From: G963720475 sp963720475
GTDB taxonomy: Bacteria; Actinomycetota; Thermoleophilia; Solirubrobacterales; Thermoleophilaceae
Direction of reading: 5' to 3'
NCBI GenBank assembly: GCA_963720475.1
Contig: OY970394.1
Span: forward strand, 2,294,001 to 2,358,000
Length of the DNA stretch: 64,000 nucleotides
Made by a program: the position numbers and the translations under genes. Of this stretch, positions 17,584-25,800 are shown one piece after another. Below the pieces are notes generated by a model. That model ran no database searches. It was given only the letters and a program-made list of their open reading frames with translations, and had not been told where the DNA came from. The first letter of the stretch is position 1. Each line of letters starts with the position of its first letter.

Positions 17584-18470
17584 TACTTGACCGTGACGGT
17601 CTGCTCAGCGACCGCGCCGTTGTCCGAGTGGTCGTTATTCGCCACGTACACCTTGAGTACGTGCTCGCCCTTCGGGATACCCTTGTAGGTGATCTCCGGG
17701 GCCACGGAGGGGCTGTACTTGCCGTCCGTGCCGAGCTGCTCCGCGAGCTTGCCGTTCGCCCCCGAGTACTTGGCGGAATCGAACTTGCCGCCATCGAGCG
17801 CGAAGTGCAGGTGGCCTCTGCCCGTCTCGGGCTTTTTGCCGACGGCCTTGGGATCGAGCTCGACACCTTCGAGTGACACCTTGGCCGTCAGGCCGCCATC
17901 CGTGGTCGTAACGTCCTCGATCGTGACCTTCTCGCCGTTCGGGCCGCTCTTGGCCTGCCCCTGCTCGTCGACCGTGAAGGTGACCTTGGCGGTATCGCCG
18001 GTCTCCTTATGGTCGTTGTCGGCGAGCTTCACCTCGAGGGTGTGCTCGCCGGCCGGGATGTCCTCGTAGGTGATCTCGGGGGCCACCGCGGGGCTGTACT
18101 TGCCTTCGGTGCCGAGCTGCTCCGCGAGCTTGCCGTTCGCCCCCGAGTACTTGGCGGAATCGAACTTGCCGCCATCGAGCGCGAAGTGCAGGTGACCCTT
18201 GCCGGCGGCTGCCTGCTTTCCGACGTTCTGCTCGTCGATCTCGAACCCGTCGAGCTTGACCTTGGCGGTGAACTTCGAACCGACGCTTCCGCCGTCGCTC
18301 GGCGACTGGAAGCTGACCTTCGAGCTCTCCGACGCCGGCTGTGTCGCGGTCGGCTCGGCCGAAGCTCCGGCTTCCTTCTTTCCATTCGAGTCTTCCTCGG
18401 CACCGCACGCAACGACGCCGAGCGCCATCGCGGCTAGGACGGGGAATAGGACAAGTGATCTGCGCTGCAT
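17583..18470 (-). CDS. Lipoprotein with two tandem repeat domains
   Basis: A 295-residue lipoprotein (signal ending LGVVAC) built from two copies of a domain of about 127 residues. Each contains GHLHFALDGGKFDSAKY, a LAEQLGT segment, APEITY, PAGEH or PKGEH, and NDH. The fold resembles small His-containing beta domains of exported proteins, but I do not assign a family. I chose the ATG at 18470 because AAAGGAG lies seven bases upstream. Being first in the operon before the cupredoxin and sigma genes, it may be the surface partner sensed through the anti-sigma factor; that link is inference. Confidence 0.8.
   Translation of the reverse strand: MQRRSLVLFPVLAAMALGVVACGAEEDSNGKKEAGASAEPTATQPASESSKVSFQSPSDGGSVGSKFTAKVKLDGFEIDEQNVGKQAAAGKGHLHFALDGGKFDSAKYSGANGKLAEQLGTEGKYSPAVAPEITYEDIPAGEHTLEVKLADNDHKETGDTAKVTFTVDEQGQAKSGPNGEKVTIEDVTTTDGGLTAKVSLEGVELDPKAVGKKPETGRGHLHFALDGGKFDSAKYSGANGKLAEQLGTDGKYSPSVAPEITYKGIPKGEHVLKVYVANNDHSDNGAVAEQTVTVK
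17728..18194 (-). repeat. Intragenic 86-bp perfect direct repeat pair
   Basis: Bases 17728-17813 and 18109-18194 are identical by eye over 86 bp and offset by 381 bp, exactly 127 codons, inside the lipoprotein gene. The flanking parts of the two domains have diverged at many positions. Identity confined to one block suggests gene conversion between the two domain copies or selection on that block. Confidence 0.85.
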
Positions 18471-18626
18471 TCTTTCGCTCCTTTGGTGGCTGTTGCTCTC
18501 TAGAACGCAACGACTTCGAGACCGGATCATTGCGGGCCATCGGGCGCGCGCTGGCCTTCGTCGAGCCCGCCTGTCTGCGCCGGGGCGCTTTCAGAGACGG
18601 CTGCGACCAGGGCGTCCGCTACCGAC

Positions 18627-18738
18627 GACCGCTCGGCCCCCCAGCCGAAGGACTGAGCGCGTGGATGCGTCTAGGACGTCCAACCGGTAACCGGTCCTGA
18701 ACGATCTGGACGGATGTCGGTACCAAAGTGGTACCGCG
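18627..18738 (-). repeat. tRNA-Pro attachment-like element R4, degenerate
   Basis: Only the anticodon-proximal part of the tRNA-Pro 3' half is clear (18627-18651), with one extra C in the C-run. The conserved block is recognisable: GTCT and GTCC (18669-18681), a 17-bp centre (18682-18698), GAAC and GGAC (18699-18711), and a CGGTACC-N5-GGTACC end at about 18738. One unit is missing from each arm. The 318-bp gap between flanking genes contains nothing else I can name. Confidence 0.78.
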
Positions 18739-18788
18739 CGAGCGACCGTTCGTCCCGGTTCGAAGAGGGGCCGCTTAGTTCTTCGTAC

Positions 18789-19652
18789 TCAGAACGGCTT
18801 CGCGCTGAAGCCCGCCCGGAGGATCGCAGCATCGCCGCGTGCGGGCGACGGCAGGCGGTCGGGTCGGAAGCTTGCGCTCCCGCCCGGCTGCCCGTCTGCA
18901 CGAGGGGCCCAGAAAGCCTGGCTCCAGGCGAGCGGACGGGCGCGGCCCCTGCGCATGTCGCGAAGTCCCGTCCCGTCGAGCTCGGCCGACAACTCGTCGT
19001 GCGTGAAGGCGGCCGCCTCGCTTGCAATTCCGTCGCCGCGCAGCACGGGGTTCATCGCGGGATCCAGGACGTCGAGGAGCGCCGGGAACGTCTCCGGATT
19101 GAGCAAGCGCTGGAAGTCGAAGATCCAGATCGCCGCGCCGCTGCGCTCGCGCAGCGCGCCAATCTGCCGCAACGCAGCGCGCAGAACCTCCATGTCGGGC
19201 AGCTGGTGGAGTGTCCACACGCACGAGATCCCGTCCCACGGTGTCTCGACGATCGAGGCGGGCAGCGCCGTCATGTCGGCCTCGACGAGCTCGATCCGGC
19301 TGTCCAAGCCCTCGGATTCGAGCAGTCTCCGCGCCGCGGCGAGCATGTTCGGCGCCAGGTCGACGCCCGTCACGTGGAGATCGGGACGAAGCCGGGCGAT
19401 GTGGGCGAGCGCCCGACCGGACCCCACACCAAGGTCAAGCAGATGTGCGCCCTCCGGCAGCAGGGTGTTGAGCGCGCGGGCACTGAAGTCGTACACAGCC
19501 AGCATGCCGGGGCTCTCGGCGCCGCCGGCGTGGAACTGCGCCACGGACTCCGGCTCGTTCATGACCATCGGCTCGGGGACACGCTCGCGCCCCGGCGGGT
19601 GACGTCGCTCCCGCAGATTGATCGACGGCAACTTCCACATCGGTCGGGGCAC
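18789..19652 (-). CDS. Class I SAM-dependent methyltransferase
   Basis: A 287-residue methyltransferase with motif I LLDLGVGSGRALAHIA near residue 71, VTGVDLAPNMLAAAR for motif II and WDGISCVWTLHQLPD for motif IV. It is unrelated in detail to the 252-residue pair at 626 and 20371. The C-terminal third (RRGRARPLAWSQAFWAP) is Arg-rich. It is alone in a cassette of about 1.1 kb between repeats R4 and R5. The start at 19652 is the longest ATG; ATGs at residues 5, 29 and 31 are possible. The substrate is unknown. Confidence 0.8.
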   Translation of the reverse strand: MPRPMWKLPSINLRERRHPPGRERVPEPMVMNEPESVAQFHAGGAESPGMLAVYDFSARALNTLLPEGAHLLDLGVGSGRALAHIARLRPDLHVTGVDLAPNMLAAARRLLESEGLDSRIELVEADMTALPASIVETPWDGISCVWTLHQLPDMEVLRAALRQIGALRERSGAAIWIFDFQRLLNPETFPALLDVLDPAMNPVLRGDGIASEAAAFTHDELSAELDGTGLRDMRRGRARPLAWSQAFWAPRADGQPGGSASFRPDRLPSPARGDAAILRAGFSAKPF

Positions 19653-19732
19653 GCGGTCATCCTCGCAGACGCGAACATGCTCCCGATCGCTTCGCAGGCC
19701 CGGAGGGAGGGCATGCGGATGCCTTGCTTGCT

Positions 19733-19890
19733 CAATCGGGGCGACTGGATTTGAACCAGCGACCGCTCGGCCCCCAGCCGAACGACTGGGCGCGTGGATG
19801 TGTCCTATGCGTCCAGGACGTCCAGCGCGTCAGGAGTTCTGGACGGTCTGGACACATGGGACGTAGCAGTCGGTACCACGGCGGTACTAC
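19733..19890 (-). repeat. tRNA-Pro attachment-like element R5
   Basis: A near-ideal copy. The tRNA-Pro 3' half covers 19736-19781. The left arm has three perfect GTCC units at 9-bp pitch (19802-19823), followed by a 17-bp centre (19824-19840). The right arm has three perfect GGAC units (19841-19862), and CGGTACC-N5-GGTACT ends near 19890. Left and right arms are inverted repeats matching at 18 of 22 positions. Confidence 0.9.
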
Positions 19891-19929
19891 GAGCTTGTCG
19901 CCGCCCGTAGCGGATCCAACTGTGTCCGA

Positions 19930-20220
19930 CTACGCGTGCGTCGTCACGTCCGTGAGGATCCGGGCCGTGGGCTTGCCCTCGAGTGCAGGCGAAGCCTCCG
20001 CAGAGGCCCACACCGTGCTCTCCAAGAAACCCTTAAAGGCGGCTGCTTCCTCGACGGTGTCGAAGTCCAACGAGATGTAGATGTACTTGTCGTCGTCGAT
20101 GGGCTGGCGCACGCGGTGGGAGCGCACCCCAGCCTTCGCCCGGGCCTCCTCGAACCTCGTGAATGCACCAAGCCAAACCTGGAGGTCACTGATCGCGTGC
20201 TCGATGTGCAACGTGGCCAT
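19930..20220 (-). CDS. Small conserved protein, likely dimeric alpha/beta barrel
   Basis: A 96-residue protein starting MATLHIEHAISDLQVWLGAF, with a beta-alpha-beta-beta pattern (YIYISLDFDTVEEAAAF, then ESTVWASAEASPALEG). The fold resembles ferredoxin-like dimeric alpha/beta-barrel proteins of the ABM/EthD kind. No catalytic residues are evident. Similar small proteins are common in actinobacteria without assigned function. It lies convergent to nothing and divergent from the methyltransferase that follows, inside the R5-R6 cassette. Confidence 0.7.
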   Translation of the reverse strand: MATLHIEHAISDLQVWLGAFTRFEEARAKAGVRSHRVRQPIDDDKYIYISLDFDTVEEAAAFKGFLESTVWASAEASPALEGKPTARILTDVTTHA

Positions 20221-20370
20221 TTCTGCCCCCTAGCTCTCGTCTGTTCCGAGCCTTCAACACTAAGTCTTCGACACCCGATCGGCGCTTGTCCTCACACCGG
20301 CTTGCCGACGCCGGCGAGGTTTTCGATCCACCGGAGGCCTACGGGCGACCGCTCGGTTTAGATTTCAGCA

Positions 20371-21129
20371 ATGAGCTTTACGGTCGCGGCCGACTCGTAC
20401 GACCGCTTCATGGGTAGGTATTCAGTGCCGCTCGCCTCGAAGCTCGCGGACTTCGCCGCGATCGCGGCCGGACAGCGCGTGCTCGACGTCGGCTGCGGTC
20501 CTGGAGCACTGACGACTGAGCTGGTCAGGCGGCTGGGAGCCCCGCTCGTATGGGCCGTCGATCCGTCCGAGCCCTTCGTTGCCGCAGCTCGAGAGCGCCA
20601 CGCCGGGGTAGCTGTGCAGCAGGCTGCCGCCGAGCGACTGCCATTCGACGACCAGGCATTCGACGCCGCCTTGGCCCAACTCGTCGTTCACTTCATGGCG
20701 GACCCGGTCGCGGGATTGCGCGAGATGGCGCGCGTAACGCTCAAGGGGGGCATCGTGGCGGCCTGCGTGTGGGATCACGCCGGGGACCAGGCACCTCTCA
20801 CCCCATTTTGGGCCGCGGCGCGGTCGCTTGAACCTGATGTCGACGATGTGTCCCAGCTTGCCGGCGCGCGCGAGGGGCATCTTGCGCAGCTCTTCGGAGA
20901 AGCGGGGTTGAGTGAGGTCGCAGAGAGCGCCCTTTCGATCAGCGTCGAGCATCCGAGCTTCGAGGATTGGTGGGAGCCGTTCATGCTCGGCGTGGGCCCC
21001 GCCGGCGCCCACGTGGCTGGCCTCGACGCGAGGCGGCAGGCTCAGTTACGCGATTGCTGCCGAGAGGTGCTGCCCGCTCCACCGTTCGTACTGACGTCCC
21101 GGGCGTGGGCAGCCCGAGGCCTCGCCTAG
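20371..21129 (+). CDS. Class I SAM-dependent methyltransferase (copy 2)
   Basis: A 252-residue close paralogue of the gene at 626-1384, with the same length, the same start MSFTV-ADSYDRFMGRYS, motif I VLDVGCGPGALT, WAVDPSEP, and the C-terminal pattern EDWWEPF-LGVGPAGAH. It is plus-strand in an array whose genes are mostly minus-strand. It ends about 80 bp before repeat R6, whereas copy 1 runs directly into R1. The two gene-repeat pairs suggest that one cassette end was duplicated within the array. The substrate is unknown. Confidence 0.85.
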   Translation: MSFTVAADSYDRFMGRYSVPLASKLADFAAIAAGQRVLDVGCGPGALTTELVRRLGAPLVWAVDPSEPFVAAARERHAGVAVQQAAAERLPFDDQAFDAALAQLVVHFMADPVAGLREMARVTLKGGIVAACVWDHAGDQAPLTPFWAAARSLEPDVDDVSQLAGAREGHLAQLFGEAGLSEVAESALSISVEHPSFEDWWEPFMLGVGPAGAHVAGLDARRQAQLRDCCREVLPAPPFVLTSRAWAARGLA

Positions 21130-21209
21130 GTCGCGGCTAGCGTCCTCGCGATCATTGTCGCGGCGATGATTGCTGGCCCCGTAAGTAGGTTCCTACGTTC
21201 GTGAGTGGG

Positions 21210-21312
21210 AAGTCGGGGCGACTGGATGTGAACCAGCGACCGCTCGGCCCCCAGCCGAAGGACTAGCGGCGTAAGGGACACGCTCGACGCTATCCGCACG
21301 CAGTACCGCACC
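21210..21312 (-). repeat. tRNA-Pro attachment-like element R6, decayed arm
   Basis: The tRNA-Pro 3' half is intact at 21211-21260 except for one substitution in the T-loop part. The conserved block beyond it is eroded: only scattered GGGAC-like units remain. CAGTACCGC near 21301 looks like the GGTACC pair collapsed by deletion between its two halves. Confidence 0.75.
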
Positions 21313-21372
21313 GCTCCGCCGCCGTGTGATCCTCACGGCAGGCCGCTTCGTTCCTAGGGCTGGGCAGCCTGG

Positions 21373-22563
21373 TCATTCCGGCTGCGGCAGCGGCTTTACC
21401 TCCTCGCGGTCGAGTGGCGGCCGCTCGTCCGGCGTGACCTGGTCGTCCCGAACCCTCACAGCCGCGTCCGCGTCGCGGTTGCTGTTGTCGACCCTGACGT
21501 CGAAACGGAACCGCTCCACGGTCGTGTCGCCGAGGACGAAGCCGGTCACCCTGAACGTCCCGGTGCGCTCGAACCTGAACACCGGCCGGTCGGGGTCCTG
21601 GCCGCGCGGGAAGGTCCGGCTGCGGCCCCCCTGCTGGACGAACGCGGTCCGGCCGTCGATCCTTAGCTGGGTAACCTCATCGTCCAGACCCCTGAAGGGG
21701 ACGCTCAGCGGCTCTCCGACCCCGACGATCTCGTCCGGCAGCTCGCGGTCGCGCGCGGTCAGGTTCAAGCCGGCGGCTAGCTCGCCCGGGTCCTTAAAGG
21801 CAAGCCTGGCGACGTCGGTGATCGAGTCGTGGTCGAGGCGGATGGTCGGCGGATCCTTCGTGTCGTCGGGGAACGTGTTGTTCACGTTCTTGTAGACGAG
21901 CCCCCGTCCGTCGATCTTGCGCCCCGAGGTCCACGCCTCCTCGAGGATCGTCCCGAGCCGCTCGGGATCCTCGGGGCCGGTGGTCACGTATGTAGTGCCG
22001 ACAGGCGGCCACTTAAAAGAGACCGTGGGCACCAGCACTCGCGCCCTGGTGTCAGGCAGCCGAACACCGAGCTTCTCCGACACGCGAACGATCCACGTCG
22101 TGCAGTTGTAGCTCGTGAACACGTACTCCGGCGTGTTCCGGCGATACTCGTTGACGATCTCCTGAGCGTCGTTGTACTGCTTGTTGGTGAGCGGGAAACA
22201 GACCTTGAACGACCAGGCGTGCTTCGATTCGTCGTCGATCGAGCCCGGGCTTCCGGTCAGGAACCTCCATTCGACCTTCGGGTGGAAGCCGTAGTTGAGC
22301 TTCCGGCTTCCGGCCTGGGGCCCCGAATCGGGGCGCAGCTGTAGGAAGCCGTGCCCGGTCGGGTCGATCGATCCGGACGGATTGAACGCGCGGGTCTTCG
22401 TGTAGAAGCAGATCCCGTCGCCCTTCAGCGGCGGCGGGTTGCTCGCCGCCTGCACCGCCGGTGCGAGCAGTAGCGCCGACACGAGGGCAACAACCAGTAC
22501 GACCCAGAGCACCCGGCCTTCGCCCCAGCTCGACCTTGCCTCACTCCTGCCGATCCGCTGCAT
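21373..22563 (-). CDS. Secreted protein with possible permuted papain-like domain
   Basis: A 396-residue exported protein. I chose the ATG at 22563, preceded by GAGGGGG; a TTG eight codons upstream is possible. A signal peptide ends near PAVQAAS. The N-terminal domain has GHGFLQLRP followed about 80 residues later by SYNCTTWIVRVSEKLG. The His-before-Cys order resembles circularly permuted papain-fold (NlpC/P60-like or LRAT-like) hydrolases, but this is inference from two motifs. The C-terminal half is beta-rich (FRFERTGTFRVTGFV). It is the only gene between repeats R6 and R7. Confidence 0.65.
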   Translation of the reverse strand: MQRIGRSEARSSWGEGRVLWVVLVVALVSALLLAPAVQAASNPPPLKGDGICFYTKTRAFNPSGSIDPTGHGFLQLRPDSGPQAGSRKLNYGFHPKVEWRFLTGSPGSIDDESKHAWSFKVCFPLTNKQYNDAQEIVNEYRRNTPEYVFTSYNCTTWIVRVSEKLGVRLPDTRARVLVPTVSFKWPPVGTTYVTTGPEDPERLGTILEEAWTSGRKIDGRGLVYKNVNNTFPDDTKDPPTIRLDHDSITDVARLAFKDPGELAAGLNLTARDRELPDEIVGVGEPLSVPFRGLDDEVTQLRIDGRTAFVQQGGRSRTFPRGQDPDRPVFRFERTGTFRVTGFVLGDTTVERFRFDVRVDNSNRDADAAVRVRDDQVTPDERPPLDREEVKPLPQPE

Positions 22564-22634
22564 GTCCCCCTCTTGAGTCCGCTGCAAGGACGATATTCGG
22601 GCTGCAGGCGCGCGTCAAGCGGCGGTCCCGGAGT

Positions 22635-22793
22635 GAGTCGGGGCGACTGGATTTGAACCAGCGACCGCTCGGCCCCCAGCCGACTCACTAGGTGCGTAGA
22701 TGTGTCCTACACGCCCAGGACGTCCTGGGCGTCAGCGGTCCCGGACGGTCTGGACCCATGGTACGTGGCAGTCGGTACTTCGCCGGTACCGCG
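22635..22793 (-). repeat. tRNA-Pro attachment-like element R7
   Basis: The tRNA-Pro 3' half covers 22638-22684. The left arm GTCC, GCCC, GTCC lies at 22704-22725, the 17-bp centre at 22726-22742, and the right arm GGAC, GGAC, GTAC at 22743-22764. CGGTAC and GGTACC follow to about 22793. It is the copy closest to the intact tRNA-Pro. Confidence 0.87.
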
Positions 22794-22818
22794 GCGAGGA
22801 GTCCGTCCGGGCTCGCGC

Positions 22819-25800
22819 CTACTCGCTGTTCCCCGGCGGGTCCGGAAGGTCCTGGCAGATAATTCGGTCATCCCACTCGCGAGTGGGACTGTACGGGAAA
22901 TTGTCGAGCGTGCCCCAGTTCTTGGTCCGGTCGTCCCTTTCGTATTCCATCTGACCGAGGTATTTCGGGCGGTACCTGAAGCCGGTCGCCGGGGAAAAAA
23001 GGTCGAGCTTGTGCAGGCCGAGTCCCCCGGAAGTCAACGGCGCGAAGAGCTTCGTCGTGATCGATCCCGGGATTCCCTTGATGCGCGCGTGGCGCAAGCT
23101 CCCGACAGCGTGCTGCTCCGCAACCGCGATGAGTTGAGTATCCCGGAATGGCAATAGTGGGAGACTCGGGTTGGCCGACACCTGCGGATTTACGCGAGTG
23201 AAGAACTGCGCATCGTCCACCTGCCCCTCATACTTGTGGTCAGGGTCCGGGTCGGCGTCGAACAGGCGCTTGTTGTAGGCCGTATAGCCTTCGCACACCC
23301 AATCCCGGGCGTTGTTCAGCTTCCTCCGGGTGCCGACCACGTACGCCGTATAGACGATCGGCAAGAGCTTCCGGTAGATCTGGGTCTGCGTTGTCTTGAT
23401 CAGAAGGTCGCGCGCCAAATTCGGGTCGGTGATACGCCAATCGATCTCCCCCGGCCCCGGCTTGGCGTCGATGCGCTTCGCCACCGCGGTGAGCTTCCCG
23501 TAGTCGCTGACGATCAATCGCGCGGTGTCGTCGAGGCTGTCCCCCATGGCCCGGTAGCTCGCTGCGAGGTCGACGCCCAGGTTGCTGGCGTCCGTGTCCA
23601 ACTGCTCGCCGATCGTCACCGGGTGGCCGTTTCTGTCGAGTGCGTAGCCGGCCGCACCGAGACCGATCGCGCCGGCCTCCGCAATGTGGTTGAGAGTCTT
23701 GATTGCGGGCGTCGCCTCCGGATTTCCCGTGACGAGGGCCACCGCCTCGAGCACAATCGCCGTGATCTCGAGCGCGGTCGCGGTCGTGTGCGATTTCTCG
23801 GGGGGCTTTATTACGGTTTTGATGTCCGTCGTGATCTGCGTAACGTCGGCGAGCGCGGCAACGCTGGCCGAGCCGAACGGTGACTGCAGCTTCTGGAAGT
23901 AGGTTCGAACGGCGTTCCCGTCGCTGATCTCGGTCTTGAGTTGCTCCAAGACCACGGCGCACTGGGCCTTCGTGTACTCCTTCGTGTCGTTGCACTGTGC
24001 CGAATCGAGTCGCGTTCGGGCCGTGCCCCAATCACTGTAGAAGGAGTCCGCGTACAGCTCCCGGATGTCGCAGTCCGGTGCCCGCTCGCTGCAGAACTTC
24101 ATCACGTTTGTGCCGAGGAATTTCATAACGGCCCTCGCTGCCGCTTCCGGAACCGCTGACCCGTCGGGTGTTAGGAAGGGGTGGAAAGGGTCGGGTGGGG
24201 CGCTAAGAATTTCTTCAAGCTCGTAGTTGAACGGCGCTTTGCCAGACTCGAATTTTTCGGGTGATGGCGCGCTCATCGTGGGCTCGTACCGCGAGTCGCG
24301 CCCCCGCATCAGCATGCCCTGCACCGCGGCCGGCTTTCCCGTCACGATCGTCGAGGCTTCGGCGGTCGGCGCCTTCTGGCCGTAACGGGCCACCAGCGCA
24401 TAGCCACCCTGCGTCTTTTCGTCGTTGAGGGTGTTTGGAAGGGGGGTGTTCATCGCATTGAACAGCTGGCGGTTCGCGCCGAGCTTGTCCTGGAGTTCTG
24501 CCGCGATTTGATCCCAACGCGGATCCGCGCCAAAGAGGCTCTGCGGCGTCCCGAAGGACTGGATGAAGACCAGCTCCTGCCGCCCGCCCAGCTCTGTGGA
24601 TGAGGAGTCCTGCGCATACTTCAAGAGCCGGTTCTGGGCGGCGGCGGGGTTCGCATCTGGGCCGCTCAATACGAGCGTGTCTTCTGATCTCTTGAGCAGC
24701 GAGACGGCGTCGAGCACCACGACGTGGAATCCCGACTGTCCTGGTTTGATCGCGGTGCGGTAGCCGGTGTTCGAGACACGCACCGAGGTCGAGTCTGTTG
24801 AGCCAGCATCCTCGTTGCTGTGGAACGGTTTGGCGTCCGTAAACACAAAATCGAACAAGCCGGTGTGGCTGTTGCGGCGCAAGTAGCCGTCCATGCCGTA
24901 GTGGTCCCGCTGACCAAAGAAGTTGATGCGCTCGATGTTGTACACCGCCGAGCCTTCCGCACCGATCACGCCGACCAGCGATCCGTAACGGTAGTTCGGC
25001 GGGATGTCCTTCTCAGGGATACCCACCTGTTGTAGGAGGCTCTTGAAACCGGCGGGGATGCCCCGTCCGCTCTGCCACTTGAGCACCAGCATCTTGCCCT
25101 TGTTTCTGTCGACGAGGGCTTGCAGGTCGGTGACGTTCTGCGGGTTGTCGGTGTTCTCGGTGTTGCCGTGCTCCCCGAGCTCGAGAGTCGCTCGATCGAG
25201 GATGGCGTAGTTGAACCCGGGGCGGTTGGGCTGGATGACCTTGCCACCGAGAACCATTCCCTCGACTTCGAGCGCCGTCTGAAGCCGAATCCCGAAAGTC
25301 GGAACGTCAGGCGGCGCGGTGAGCTGAAGCTGGTCGCTCGACGGGCCGGTCGTGGGTGAGTCGGAGTCTGCCGCGGCGACGCCGCTCCCCGCGGCGAGTC
25401 CTGAACGGGCGCTCTTCCCGTGGCCGCGGACTGAGACTCGCAGCTTGTAGTAACCCGGGACGTCGGGCACGAGCGACGGCCTGCGCGCCTTACTGTGATG
25501 GAGCTTTGCCTTCGATCCGGGCGGCGCCGCGACGATCTCCCAGGAAAAGCTTCGGCGCACGGAACCAGGCGGCTTCACAGAATCGCCCGCGTCGAACTCT
25601 CGGTGGCTACCGACCGTCGCGGCGCGGTCCTTGCCGGCGCTGGCGAGCGGACGGCCGTGCGACAGGCGGAAGGTTTGTTGGTCAGCGTCGGCACGGCTGT
25701 GGTGGCGGAGCCTGTGGGTTCGGTGCGCCAGCACCTTCACGCTGTTCTTGCCGTGGCGCAGGCCGTCGTGCGCGCCGAGCAGGGCGACGTGGCTCTTGCC

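Noticed and set aside
18471..18530. Operator at GTTGC-N10-GCAAC upstream of the lipoprotein operon
   Set aside because: Arms of only five bases in GC-rich DNA are too likely by chance, and no second copy is seen near other genes.
5800..22800. Short ORFs reading GATGFEPATARPPAE and similar in the repeats
   Set aside because: These are translations of the tRNA-Pro complement and its flank; the same peptide appears at each repeat and no start or codon pattern supports a gene.
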